Assembly (NCBI GenBank): GCA_003971905.1
Contig: RSEE01000071.1
Span: 303,605 to 367,604, forward strand
Source of the DNA: Moniliella sp. 'wahieum'
Taxonomy: Eukaryota > Basidiomycota > Moniliellomycetes > Moniliellales > Moniliellaceae
Length of the DNA: 64,000 nt
Direction: 5' to 3'
Part shown: piece after piece, positions 1-15,301 of the stretch
Position numbering within the stretch: the stretch's first letter is position 1
Layout of the letters: every line of letters begins with the position of its first letter
Program-made: the position numbers and the translations under genes
The notes under the pieces: generated by a model
Databases searched by the model: none
Told to the model about the DNA's origin: nothing
What the model saw: the letters and a program-made list of their open reading frames with translations, nothing else

Positions 1-120
1 TCAGCTGCCCCAGCCCAAGTCCAGCCGAGTTCAGCCGCTTGTGATCGATGATCTTGCTCTCCGCCACGCCGCTCCCACTGGTCTCAGCCCAGCCTCAGTC
101 CAGCAGCGTGGGTCCTCCGC

Positions 121-380
121 TGCCTCCCCCCGGTCCCTCTGAGCCCGAAGGCTTCAAACGCTACTGCCGCCCAAGCCGGTGCTACGCAGCCTTGCCACAC
201 TTACTTGCAGCCGCCTCTGCTATACGCCGAGAGGCCTCTCCTTGTCCCTAGCTCCGCTCGGACCCACCAACCAGCCCAAGCGCGTAACTACCGTGAGTCG
301 ACCTTAGGACCTCCAAGGGATTGTACCCCTCAAATTTCAACCCCCCCCGGGCGGGCCCTCTGGCGGCGCCCGCCCACGAC
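121..380. repeat. Dispersed repeat R1, copy A
   Basis: This stretch closely matches 29933-30170 in the same orientation. Shared blocks include the text around CCCAAGCCGGTGC, GCAGCCTTGCCACAC, GGCCTCTCC, CCTAGCTCCGCTCGGAC, CACCAACCAGCC, ACTACCGTGAGTCGACC, AAGGGATTGTACCCC and a GC-rich end reading TGGCGGCGCCCGCCC. The copies differ by scattered substitutions and small indels, so they are diverged members of one family. No convincing protein is encoded. It may be part of a mobile element, but no terminal repeats or target-site duplications were found. Confidence 0.8.
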
Positions 381-836
381 AGGGTCCCACCTCGGACCTC
401 CCCATGAGATTTGTGGGTTGCGCACACCAACGGGACCCAAGGCTTACCTCCGGGCTATCCCCGGTCGCCCCGCCGCATGCCAGACCCGTGCCCAGCCAAG
501 CTTCAAGGCTAGGCGCGCTAGCTAGACACCACCCCGTAAGCGTGGCGCAAGGCCGGGCACGCCGAGCTCTGCCGCGCTCACCCTAGCCCCTCTTGGACCT
601 CACGGCCCCACTCGTCGCCACCGCTCAGCGCTGACTCGGTACTAACCCCTACCCACCCATCCCTGAACCTTCGGACCAAGTTGAACGTTGAACTCAACTT
701 TAATCGCTGTGCCGGACCCCCCCCTTCTGACCTCGCTTGTGTCCGCAGCAACGCACTGTTCTACCCCCCCCGTTGCCGTCTGCGCACGCGCCCGAGCAGG
801 GCAGGTTACCGACGTTCAACGCAGGCAGGAACGAAG

Positions 837-890
837 AGGGTTCGAGAGGGTTCGAGAGGGTTTGAGAGGGTTCGAGAGGGTTCGAGAGGG
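837..890. repeat. Tandem decamer repeat, five units
   Basis: Five head-to-tail copies of the 10-base unit TTCGAGAGGG occupy 841-890; the third unit starts with TTT. It lies between repeats R1 copy A and R2 copy A and has no apparent coding role. Confidence 0.9.
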
Positions 891-903
891 CGGTGTTGAG
901 CTA

Positions 904-1126
904 GGTGGCTCGTGCTTTGGCCAGTGTCCGTTCAGTTGTTCCTCAGGCCTCAGGCCTCGGAGTTTCCGCTGTTTTCCCTCTCCTGTTTTCATCCTTGTCC
1001 TGCAGCTTAGCCCCTGATGACGACTCGCTGCTTGATGTTCCTATGCAGGCATTGCTGGTTGCCACACCACCACCATCAGGGCGATTGCACCATCCTCGAG
1101 GACCATCCGGACTCCAGGTCTCATGA
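904..1126. repeat. Dispersed repeat R2, copy A
   Basis: This segment aligns with 53820-54036 in the same orientation. Shared blocks include GGTGGCTCGTGCTTTGGCCA, CTCTCCTGTTTTC, GACTCGCTGCTTGATGTT, GTGCGATTGCA-like text and CTCGAGGACCATCCGGACT followed by CAGGTCTCAT. It contains the palindromic run CCTCAGGCCTCAGGCCTCGG. R1 and R2 sit about 0.5 kb apart here, so both may belong to one longer element of which the other copies are fragments. Confidence 0.8.
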
Positions 1127-2730
1127 GGCGGCGTGCTCGGTCGCCTCCCCGTGCGGCTGCAGCGTGCCTTCTCTATATTTGTGTTGCGGATGCGAGCGGG
1201 CGAGTGGAGCTGGTGAGGCTGATAAGCAAACGTGGGTGCCGGAGAGTGGCGGGGTTGGGATTGGATCCGGATTGGATTGGATGGGAGTGGGCGTGGAGGA
1301 GGTAGGATGGATTGCGGTGGAGCTGGCGGAGGTGGTGCTCTCTGGGGTAATAGGGCGTGGGCATACAGTGCTTATCTCAGCGCTCTCAGCGGGACTGCAG
1401 AGGGGGATGATCGATGATCGATGAATGACGAGAAGGACCACCGGGCCCACGGCCTGGTCAACTTGCTGGGCCACCGTCGCCACCGTCCCACCGCGCCACC
1501 GTAGCCACCGTTCCCCCTTATAATCATTGCATGGACTGGCACACGATGTGTGCAGATACAGAGGTACAATGCGGAATGGGCCGGGTACAAATTTCCGCGT
1601 CAGTTCTCGCAGTCCACTAACCCACTACAAGGTGAAGCTGAGGCAGGAACTTCACCGGCCATCAATATCAAGCGGCCAAACGGGCTCGTCTTCTATAGTG
1701 ATCATAGAGTGATGCACTGTCCATATAACTCTTCCGATATATATGATCGCTCAATCGGCCCGTTTTGCTCGTCGTGGTCGTGCACTCGCGATGGCCACCA
1801 TATATTGCTTCCTCCACGCCCCTTATCAAGAACAGGTTTTCAATGTCGGGAGCCGCGGGCCTCGTTCTGCTTTAGTGTGCCATTGTAACGTGTATCTATA
1901 CCCCCTGCGATATACTAGTTTCCGATACTAAAAGGAGAGGGATGGCTTGTATTCCACTTTGTGTTTGTATATGGCATCGCATGTCGCCTTGAGGTTCAAG
2001 CTTTTTCAATCTTCAAGTGTCTGTGGGTTTTTGGCCCGTGGTGTTAATTGGTGTGCAGGGTATGTTGTACCGTACCAAGAGAAGGGGTAAGGTTCCCGTC
2101 GACCGTCCCCTCCTCATCGCTTTTGAGGAGGGTTACTGCAAGGGGGTGGCTCATCCCCAGCGGCCACCGAGGCAACCGAGGCTAGCAATCAGGCCATGAG
2201 AGACGTGATATTTGACCCTCCAGCAGATTGGTGGGTTGGGGCTGCGGCGTATCTCCCACTGTCCTTTTCTTTCTGCCTAATCTAATCAACAATCGGTGAT
2301 TGTCGAGTATCGATCACACCCGCGTCAGCTGCCGCCGGTGGAACAGTAAGCAGCACACAGCCCCCGTGCCCACTCTCGCCTCTGCGTACTGATACTGAAC
2401 GTGAAACGGCGAAAACACTGCGTACTGGTACTGAGTGTACTGAGTACTGACCTGGCCCGCGCGGCCGCCAAAGCCCGCCACAAACAGGGGCAGCCACCAC
2501 ACGAGAGACGAGGATTATACCACTTTGGACACCTGTCCAAGATGGGACTAGGTAGTACCGAGCATCGATGTCCCACTATCGATTAGGCCCGAGTTGCAAT
2601 CCCCTCGCAGCCACATCGCCCCCCCTGGAGCTATCAGTGCTCGGTACATACCTGTCGGAGAAGCTGCTGTTGGTGGCGCAACGCTCCCCAGGAACAGTGA
2701 ATAGCGCGGATAACTGGCATGAGGGCTTGC
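1127..2730. other. Gene-free stretch
   Basis: No open frame here resembles a known family. The visible structure is short repeat motifs: an ATCGAT palindrome cluster near 1407-1424 and GTACTGAGT-type repeats near 2416-2452. The sequence is otherwise unremarkable. Confidence 0.6.
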
Positions 2731-2740
2731 TGGTATATAC
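2731..2740 (+). promoter_or_regulatory. TATA-like box upstream of the permease
   Basis: The sequence TGGTATATAC lies about 110 bases upstream of the permease ATG at 2846. That spacing is plausible for a fungal core promoter with a 5' leader. This is motif evidence only. Confidence 0.4.
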
Positions 2741-2845
2741 ATACTGAGTTGTTTTGGGTTTTGGAGAGCTCTCCTGCCGTCGCACTCCACACACAGTCCA
2801 ATTCGCCGTACCCCATCTCGTTTCTTGTCCGAACCACCAACCTCG

Positions 2846-5027
2846 ATGCAATCTAGCATCCCGCTCAAGCGCCTGGACACCGGCCATCTATCCAACGACT
2901 CTACCAATGACACGGGCCTTGCGCAGGACATGGAACGCATCCACTCCTCAGATGTCGTGCCGACACCCACCACTACACTGTTCACCTGGCCTCCCGAGAC
3001 CAAGGATCGGACGACGACGCTTTCGTCTCGCCCGAGCCTGGACCAAACCACAGCCGATCTCGCTGGCGAGCAAGCAGCACAGAATGAATGGACGGCGGGG
3101 ACTTCTTTCCGCCGTGCGAAGAGGAGCCCCATGACGTTCTCGATGTGGTCGGGGGTGGGCTGGCCTCCCACTTTGCGCTTTGGCGCGGAAAGAAGGCGTC
3201 GTTTGGGGACTTGTCCGGCGTCCCAACCGCCCAGCAACAAGAACTCTTTCATTTGCCCGCGGGATTGCGAACGGGACTGAAACAGCGACAGTGTGTCTTT
3301 TGCCTCTTTCTGCCTTGATGGCGTGGGTACTGTTGCTACTAGCGCACAGTGGACTGACCGTTCCGATCTCAGTGTACAGAGTGAGTCGCCGCTGCATCGC
3401 GTGCTAGAAAAGTGCGGCGGGAAAGGGAGGTGGGAGTTTGGTTGCTAACCATCAGAAAAGTGATTGCGCTCAGCTCCGTGATTGCCGGAGGAATCTTTCT
3501 CCAAACGGGCATACGTTGGCCGTTGCCGGTCCGCTCTCACTCTTGCTTGCCTACCTGATCACAGGCGGACTGATAGCGTGTGTGATTCTGTGCGAAGCCG
3601 AGCTGGCCAGCTTGGCCCCCGTTTCGGGCTTTTACGTACGCCACCCATCCATGTGGCTGGACGAAGCGGTTGCCTTCTCTACAGGTTGGGCCATCGTGGT
3701 CGGCAACGCGCTGGCGCTCGCTCCGGCCGAACTCATCTCGTGTGCACAAATGGCTTTGTATTGGGGCAACGTGTCTCCCGCCATCTTGATCACTGTGATG
3801 GCCACCTTGATCGTAGCGTCCAACGTGTTTATGCTGCGCTTCATGGGAGGTAGAGGTGGTGGCGGCCGTGTTCAAGTTGGGGTTATCCTTGCTTGTCATT
3901 CTCAGTCTGTGCATTGACCTGGGCGCTGGGCCCAAAGGCGAGCGAATCGGGTTCCGGTACTGGACCGCGCCCGATGGGCCCATGCGTTCCTTTCTCCTGC
4001 CAGGAGCGGGAGGCAGACTGCTAGGAGTATGGCAGGCAGCCATCACCAGCGTGTACACCTTCACCACCATCGACGCTACGTTTGTTGCCGCGGCCGAGCT
4101 CGAGGCCCACGACGCAACATCCCCAAAGCCGCCAAACGGTAGGTTCTTCATCCCGGGTACAGCAAGATAGCAGTCAGTGGCACCGAATACTGAGTACTGA
4201 CCTTTGAGAGCAGGGTGTTTATTCGAGTGTTGTCCTATACAACCTGCTCATCTTTTCCATGGGCCTCATCGTTTCCTCGCGTGACCCACGGCTCAACCGA
4301 ACAACCGGGACACAACAGAGCGTATTTGTCATTGCAGTCGAGACAGCCGCATCAAAGCCATGCCAAGCATCATTACGTTGCCCTCAGGCCTCACCCTGCC
4401 TCTTTGCGAATTGGATGATGGATGTCGATGCTGACCGAGCCATGGCAGACGTGTGTGTGATCGCCTCATCCTGGAGCGCAGCCAACTCGTTTGTCCTGGC
4501 GGGTTCGCGCACGCTGGTGAGTCTATCGGAAGAAGGGTACGCGCCCAAAGCGTTTACCAAGATCCACAAGTTTGGCGTTCCGTGGGTGCTGCCGTGCTGA
4601 GCATGTGTATCTGCTTCTTTGGTCTGTCGTTCTTGGCCATGTCGTCCCGCGCCACGGCGATCTTCAGTTGGTTTGTCCAATGCGTTGCCAGTGTGTACCT
4701 GTGGACGTACTCGGTGATTTGCCTCACGTCGCTCCGCGTGCAACAAGGCATGCGGGCGCAGGGGATCAAACGTTGCTCTCTTCCCTGGAGTATGCGCGGA
4801 CAGCCGTACATTGCCTACGTTGGCTTGGGCGGGTGTCTCCTCCTGCTTCTCAGCAACGGAATCAAAATTATGGTCCCGGGCAACTTTTCTGTCCCAGCGC
4901 TTCTCTCTCCTACCTCGCCCCCTTGGTTCTGGTGGGCGTCACAGGCTTGTACAAATACTGGTACCGCACCTGCCTCGTTCCGTTAGAGGACATGCCAATC
5001 CAACCGTGGATCGTTCAAATATCATGA
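2846..5027 (+). CDS. Amino-acid permease (APC superfamily, fungal YAT type), frameshifted
   Basis: An integral plasma-membrane transporter that likely moves amino acids into the cell by proton symport (family knowledge). A Ser/Thr-rich cytosolic N-terminus leads into the family motif LKQRHVQMIALSSVIAGGIF, then hydrophobic segments such as GPLSLLLAYLITGGLIACVI, the loop signature GFRYW (near 3945), and a late block reading SSWSAANSFVLAGSRTL before EEGYAPK. Exons read as 2846-3290, 3373-3380, 3461-4138, 4214-4376 and 4449-5027; the intron at 4377-4448 is tentative. The second exon is only 8 nt. Frame breaks occur near 3085, 3510, 3845, at the 4214 exon start and near 4865; each can be explained by one missing or extra base. 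The span of roughly 600 residues fits the family. Substrate specificity cannot be told. Confidence 0.85.
3373..3380 (+). other. 8-nt micro-exon of the permease gene
   Basis: The exon TGTACAGA is flanked by an AG at 3371-3372 and a GT at 3381. Joining ...CGACA (ending 3290), these 8 bases and TGATTGCG (from 3461) gives Arg-His-Val-Gln-Met-Ile-Ala, the conserved sequence at the start of transmembrane segment 1 in this permease family. Skipping the exon breaks the motif. Confidence 0.7.
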
Positions 5028-5610
5028 ACCCCGAGCCCCCGCCCCACGAGTCAAGGGGCGACGTCTGCTCGTCTGCTCTCCTCCTGGCATAAGCATCTGC
5101 CGGTTCTCCCCCCCCCCCCTGTACCATAATCCATCCACCGCATCTGTGTGACGGGCACCACGAACGAAGCAGGTCTGGCACTTTGATAGCCGAGCGTAGA
5201 TCTAGCGGAGCGACTTGACTCGACTTGAACGCCATAACACCAAACACCGAACACCAAAACAATAAAACGCGCTCGGTCGGGATCGCAAACTAGTCAGTTG
5301 GGGGAGGGGAGCTTCCAAGAAAAGGGGGTGATTAGCATCCCCTGGACGCCCGTGACCGAGCCTGTTGGAAGGACGCGACCGAATGGCGCTAGCTAGAAAC
5401 AGAAAGGGCCAAACGGTCAGAACTTGGGCCACCAAGGCTGACGCCGACATAGCTACCGAGGTAAAACATGGATGCGATTGAACGAAGGGTCTAATGGCAG
5501 TGGGTATGTGGGGGGCTGGGAGCCATGACAATCGCCCACCCATCGAGTATGTCATGGAGGAAGCGAGAACCCGACGATCAGATCAAGATGGGGAGGATGC
5601 GGCACCAGAG
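5028..5610. other. Intergenic, convergent permease / Tad2
   Basis: This stretch separates the stop of the permease from the stop of the minus-strand deaminase gene. It should hold both 3' UTRs. It contains a poly-C run near 5109-5119 and no recognisable gene. Confidence 0.5.
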
Positions 5611-6359
<749 letters not shown>

Positions 6360-6840
6360 CCACGCCACGTCCACTCGGGCGCCTGCGCCCGGGTCGACGT
6401 AGCGCGCCCGGAGCCGTGGGCGTGGGCAGCGACGAGGGGCACAGCGTCCATGGTAACGCCGGAGGCACGCAAGCAAGCCGCAGCGCCGCGGGCCGATGGG
6501 CGGGTGGGCAGCACGCCAGGCCCGAAAAGATGGGCGGGCGCCGGGCTCGAACCAGGGGGCGCTGCGCCGCCAGTCGTCCGTGCTCGGATGCGGGCACTGC
6601 GCGGCCTGCGGCGGGAAACGACGCCCGGCGAACGCACGTGCCCCAATACCCGCCGCAGCAATTCCCACCCGGCGCCCGAGCAGTGTCGGCGCAATGCAAC
6701 CCTAGTGGCCGCCCCCGCCGCGCCCGCGTCCAGCGCCGCGCCCTCGCCCGGCGCCGCCCGCCCCGCGCCCCGCGCGCGGCCGGCCGGCTTGGCGTTTGCG
6801 CCGCCGCGACGCTGTCCTGCTTCCCCCCCTCTGCTCCGCC
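6360..6840. promoter_or_regulatory. Divergent intergenic region Tad2 / Ssb
   Basis: About 480 bases separate the two start codons and must contain both promoters. It is extremely GC-rich next to the Hsp70 ATG (Cys/Gly-type runs of CGCCGC). No clear TATA or heat-shock element (inverted NGAAN units) was seen. Antisense open frames here are GC-driven and match no family. Confidence 0.5.
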
Positions 6841-8684
<1,844 letters not shown>

Positions 8685-9536
8685 GGTGGTCCAACCCCTT
8701 CTTGCCCCCTGCTGCCCCTCCTCCCTCCCTGGGTCTTGTGTCCTTCCAAAATGTCCTCATCGACTGCCTCTACAGCTAGCTCGCCTGAGGTCCTTCTAGG
8801 CTCCCCATGAATCGCCTTGTGTTCCATGCTCGTTGTTGATACTCTCGTAGCTGGTTGTGTCGCCTGTCAGAGCTCGTAGCCCGGAATGCGTTTTTAGTTG
8901 ACGGGGCAACTCAGAAGTCGAACGGATCGTGGGGGGGGGTCAATAGTATCCAATCGCTCGTACCTCCCTGGGCCAGCTATCCCACTTTGTGTCCAGCCTC
9001 TGTTGCGCCATAGACCCAAGAGTCGCTGTAACGAGCGGAGAGAAGACCGACTGTGGCGAGACACATACTTTAGTCTTTCGGGGGCAGATCAACCTGCCTC
9101 AGCCAGGACAATCGCGCGAATCGAGGCGAGCGAAGAGGCAAGGGCAACGGCCGTATTGCGGCTCGGAGGACAGAGAACCACTGAACTAGCGAAACGGCGT
9201 GGGCACAGTGCGTAGGATCAGCGCAACTGAATCGAGACGGACGACTGGCATGATACCTACTAGTAGTAGCGAGACCCCGAGAAACGACGAGCCAAGGAAA
9301 GCTTTCATGCCCAGTGCAGAATTGGGCAAGTGTAGGACGCTGAATTGGGGCAATGCTGCTCCTCATGCCATCGACAGGTCACGCACCTTCCGACGCCCGG
9401 ATCCGGTTCACAGAGATCCTTTCCCGAACCGTGTGCTACGCTAGGTGCTACCAAGTACCATGGATCCAAGCCGTCTATGTATTGGTACAATCCAATTGGT
9501 TTTGGGTGGGGGGGATGGACAAGAGCGACTGACTGA
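8685..9536. other. Intergenic, convergent Ssb / RVB1
   Basis: This holds the two 3' UTRs. Short open frames match nothing. A run of nine or more G occurs near 8930 and another near 9510. No RNA gene was recognised. Confidence 0.5.
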
Positions 9537-11481
<1,945 letters not shown>

Positions 11482-12392
11482 TCACTCGGCCAGCAGCACA
11501 TACTCCCGCGTGCTCGCCCCAAACATAATCACGTCGCCCGACTTGAGCTCGTAGTAGCGCGACGGCGGGACGGCGGTATGGTTGACGTGCGTCTGGTTGG
11601 CCGAGTCGAGGTCGATCACAAACGGACTAGCCACACAGCAAGAGGCACGTGTCAGTCGACCCAGCACAATACGTCACGTCAGGTCTCGCACCAAGCCACA
11701 CGGATACGTACCGGACAACACGCTTCTCGTCGCCAAACTCGTTGCGCTCGACGACGAGGCGGAACTGGATGACCGCATGCTGCTTCGAGCACGACGGATG
11801 GTCCAGCGGCACATCCACCACCGTTCGGTCGCGCCCAAACAGGTGGCACGATTGGACGGAGAGCAGGCGCATGTCCAGCTCCTTGCCGTCCTTGAACGTG
11901 TACAGTCGCCATTCCCGCCGCGGGCCGCCGTGCCTCGGGCGGTTCATGGTACTTCAACGCCACCCCTGCCACATTGTTCGACTCGGCCGCCAACAGGCCC
12001 GATCGCTCAAAGTTGGGACCATGCTCGGCTTCCGCACCCTCGGGCGCTGGATCGGGGCGGGCGGCGACCTCCCTCCTGTCCCGGCACGCGGCGAGCGGGA
12101 GCGGGAGCGGGAGCGGGTTGAGGTGGGCTGTGGGCGCGGCGAAGCGGAGCGATACAGCCCTGGCATCTGGGGGATCGCCTGGTCTCGGCTCTTCCCGCTC
12201 GGATCGGTCGCGGGGAGAGCGGTGGCGATGCCTGTGGGGGCGATCGGAGCGGTCAGAGCGGTGGGGGCGATCGGGGCGGTCGGATCGATGGGGGCGGTGG
12301 GTGCGCTCTAGAGGCCGGTGGGAGGAGGGTGGGTGTCGTGGCGTCGTCTGCGGGCGGCGGGGAGTGTGCCCAGCGGCTGCGGAAGAGACCAT
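11482..12392 (-). CDS. PML1: FHA-domain pre-mRNA retention/splicing factor, Pml1/SNIP1-like
   Basis: Homologue of yeast Pml1 (RES complex) and human SNIP1, nuclear proteins of spliceosome activation (family knowledge). The N-terminal half is rich in Arg, Ser, His and Pro, with runs such as RPHRSDRPDRPHRSDRSDRP, typical of splicing factors. The lead-in FERSGLLAAESNNVAGV then KYHEPPEAR precedes the FHA domain: WRLYTFKDG, the phosphothreonine-binding segments LFGRDRTVVDVPLDHPSCSK and QHAVIQFR, then DLDSANQTHVN and RYYELKSGDVIMFG, ending REYVLLAE. One 85-base intron, 11627-11711, joins Arg-Pro-Phe-Val-Ile-Asp. A frame break lies near 11930, before WRLY. Start choice is uncertain: Met at 12392 or an in-frame Met at 12452. 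Confidence 0.87.
12091..12119. repeat. GAGCGG hexamer repeat in the Pml1 gene
   Basis: About four to five units of GCGGGA/GAGCGG lie inside the N-terminal low-complexity region of the FHA protein. They encode Leu/Pro or Arg/Ser-type dipeptides depending on frame. Confidence 0.7.
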
Positions 12393-12573
12393 GGGGGCGG
12401 TTAGGCGAAAGAGACTGTCGGAAAGCAGCGACGGGCAGTCCAGCTGGGCCATGGCGTAATCCCCCAGGAGGGGATTGAAATGTACAAACCAGGCATCCAA
12501 TCAGCGTAATCAGCCCCCGTTTAATCAGCGCCATCATTAATCACCCCCTGGCCACCCCCACCCCATCGACGCG

Positions 12574-15291
12574 ATGGACGCCGCTGCGTTCGCGCTGCAC
12601 GCCAAGCGCATCCGGCGCGTCCCAGCGACGTCGAGAGCACCGCCGCCAGCTCCTCCAGCGCCCTCAGCACCGCCACCGCCACCTGGCCCGCCCCCGCCCC
12701 CCCCCGCCCCCGCACGCCCGCCGCCGCCCTCGCCCGCCTCGCCGCCCAGACCGCCGCGCTCCTCCTCCTCCTCGCCGCCGGCCTCGTGCTGTCGGGCCAC
12801 CTCGTCTCCCTCCCTCGCGCCACGCCCGCCCCCCGCCCCCCCTGGCCCTTCCCCCATGGCGTCACACCCCCCCCCGCCCCCGTCCCCGCCGCCCCGCACC
12901 GCGCCCACCGCCGCCTACGCCCCGCCTACACCGCCTCCACCGCCTTCCCCACCGCCGCCTTTGCCTCCATGCACCGCCCCCCCGCCGGCACCACTGTCCA
13001 GCCGCGCCCGGCGATCCCCAACCTCGTCACCAGCGGCGCTCCTTCTGCCTTCTTCCCCGACCACATTGCCCACCCGTCCATCTTCCCCACGGGCGATGCT
13101 GCCGAGCACGCCGTCCTGCCCATCCCTTCGTCCGCGCTGCCCGGGCCCGGCCGGCCGCCGTCAGAGGATGAGGCTGTGCGCTCACCGGCAAGCGATCGAC
13201 CGTGCCATCTCGGGCGAGGCAGAGGGCGATGAGTGTGAGCGGTGTCAGGATGCGCTGTTCGCGGTCAACAGCTTGCGCGGCTGTACCCGGCGCGCGTGCC
13301 GGACGTGCTGACGGATCTGTGCGTCGCGTACCAAGCCCAGCGCATGCATGGGCCTGGCAAGCCCCATGCGTCCTTGGCCGAGGCGGAGATGGCGTGCCGG
13401 CGCACCTATGCTGCCTCGACGCTGGGCGGGAGCTATGCGCAGGTCTTGTCCTACGCCCGCCTCGCGCCCGCCAAAGAGGGAGAAGATGCGTCGCCCGATG
13501 GCCAGGCCATCTGCGCCCGCTTCTTGCATGCGTGTCCGGCTCCGCAACCCGCAACGCTGGACAAGGCGTGGCTGGACGAATGGTTCCTCGTCAGGGGCTG
13601 CTGCCGGTAGTGCCTGACGGGTGGTGCAGAGGGAGGCAGAGCGAGCTTGCGGCATGCGGCACGCGTGGCCCAGGGCAACCAACAAACGGTCCATGTGGCC
13701 CACCTTAGTGACGTTCACCTCGACCCGCGCTACATGCCTCAAACAAGGGCGCCTGTACCTCGGGCCAATGTTGTCGCGTGGGCAGTATCAATTCCTCCCT
13801 GTCCACGCCCGTTGGGACGACGGTCGAGCCGCGGGGTACTATGGCGCGTACAAGTGCGACTCGCCCTGGTCCTTGTTTGTCGCCACCATGGAAGCTGTCC
13901 CGGCCATCCTCCCGCCCACGGCCGAATTGGAGCTGAGTCTGTTTACCGGTGACGCAGTGACGCATGAGAACGCAGCGCCGTGGCAGCTGACCCGGGACCT
14001 GCTCTTTTATACGCAACAAGCCGTCACTGACGTTCTCAAGCGCTGGCTCGGCCCCGGCCCCGTGTACAGTGCGATTGGCAACCCGACAGTGTGCCATCGG
14101 ATTTCGTGCCGCTCGGCCCTCTGCCCGACGGACGGAGGGAAGCGATCCAATGGGAATGGGACAATGTCGCGCGTCTGATCCAATCCAGGGATGGGTTACG
14201 CGCCAGCACGAGGTGGAGCAGATCAAACGCCACCAAGGCGGGTACAGCGTGTTGCATGCGCCCAAAAATGCTCACGACGACCCCGGGTCTACGAATCGTG
14301 GTACTCAACACGGATGCATGGTACCGTGCCAATCCATTTGCTTACATTGCCTCCACCGCGCCCGATGGCAGTGGCATGCTTCGCTTCCTTACCAACGTTC
14401 TTGCCCAGCCGAGCAACGAGGTGAAAAAGTGTGGCTTGTAGGGCACGTCCTGCCCGCCTGGTCCGGTACCAACTCGCTCGACAATCCCACCCAGCTGGCG
14501 CATGCTATCCTCGACCGTTTCGCCCACCCGTTGCCGGCAGCTTCTTGGTCATACGCACGAAGACCAGTTCTCGGTCCTGTACCCCTTCTCCTCTGGCCCG
14601 CAAAGCAGGCGGACGAGCACGCCGGCCTGACCAACTCGACCGCCCACGAAGCCAAGGGGCCATCTTCATGGCGCCCTCCATTACGCCCGGGTCGAATGTC
14701 AACCGGCGTTCCGGTGTACGAGGTGGACCGGCACACGTGGCAGGTGGTGGACTATACGCAATTTTATGCCCAGTTGGCCGATGTGTCGTACAATGCCACG
14801 GCGCAGCAGACCCAGCAACAGCCGCCGCTGGTCTGGAGAAAACTCTACTCGCGCGGGAACAGTTTGGATCGTTCCCAGCGTCCCGGGCGGCAGGTACGTA
14901 CGCCGCGCCTGTAGCGCTGGACGTACATGCACACTGGCCCTCTGGCGCCCCGCTCAACGGGACCTTCTGGGCCGCCGTGACGGACGAGATGCGCGCCAAC
15001 TTGACGCTGGTCACGGAGCACACGCGGCTTAGCGGACGCCTCTCGCCTCGCCAGCCCAGCTGCACCTCACGCGCCTGTCAGGAAGCCAAGATCTGCTCAT
15101 GCGTGCTGGCAATGCGGTCCAAGGCCAGGCCTGTCCCCAAGGCTACGACTCTGTCCAGTCCGGACCCGACTCGTACCACTGATCGTGTCGTTATGTCTAG
15201 GTGTTTTTTTTTCCGAGGCATGCCACTCGTTGCGGGGCATTGTGGGCCCGCTACATGGCCCACACGCCCTTCATTTATGCATTCCCTCTAG
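12574..15291 (+). CDS. Acid sphingomyelinase-like metallophosphoesterase, heavily frameshifted
   Basis: Calcineurin-like phosphoesterase of the acid sphingomyelinase group, expected to hydrolyse sphingomyelin or related phosphodiesters in the vacuole or outside the cell (family knowledge). A hydrophobic segment, AALLLLLAAGLVLSGHL (near 12755), after a short basic start suggests a signal anchor. A Cys-bearing saposin-like stretch is possible near 13250-13560. The metal motif LSDVHLDPRY (near 13702) is followed by a YYGAYKCDSPWSL block, TGDAVTHENAAPWQLT (near 13950), a GN...D site near 14078 broken by one missing base, and a GHxLP-type site (VGHVLPAW near 14440). The histidine pair near 14550 is the expected GHTHEDQF-type site in a shifted frame. 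The C-terminus probably ends ARYMAHTPFIYAFPL. At least six frame breaks are present. Start 12574 is the first ATG before the membrane segment. Confidence 0.82.
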
Positions 15292-15301
15292 TCAGCGGAT
15301 A

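Noticed and set aside
2548-3252. Minus-strand open frame of 234 codons before the permease
   Set aside because: It overlaps the permease N-terminus and promoter, shows no recognisable motif and is opposed by a coherent plus-strand gene.
6520-6600. B-box-like GGTTCGAGCCC with a following TCTTTT on the minus strand
   Set aside because: The distance to any A box is too short for a tRNA and the stems do not pair; it also lies in a GC-rich region where such matches occur by chance.
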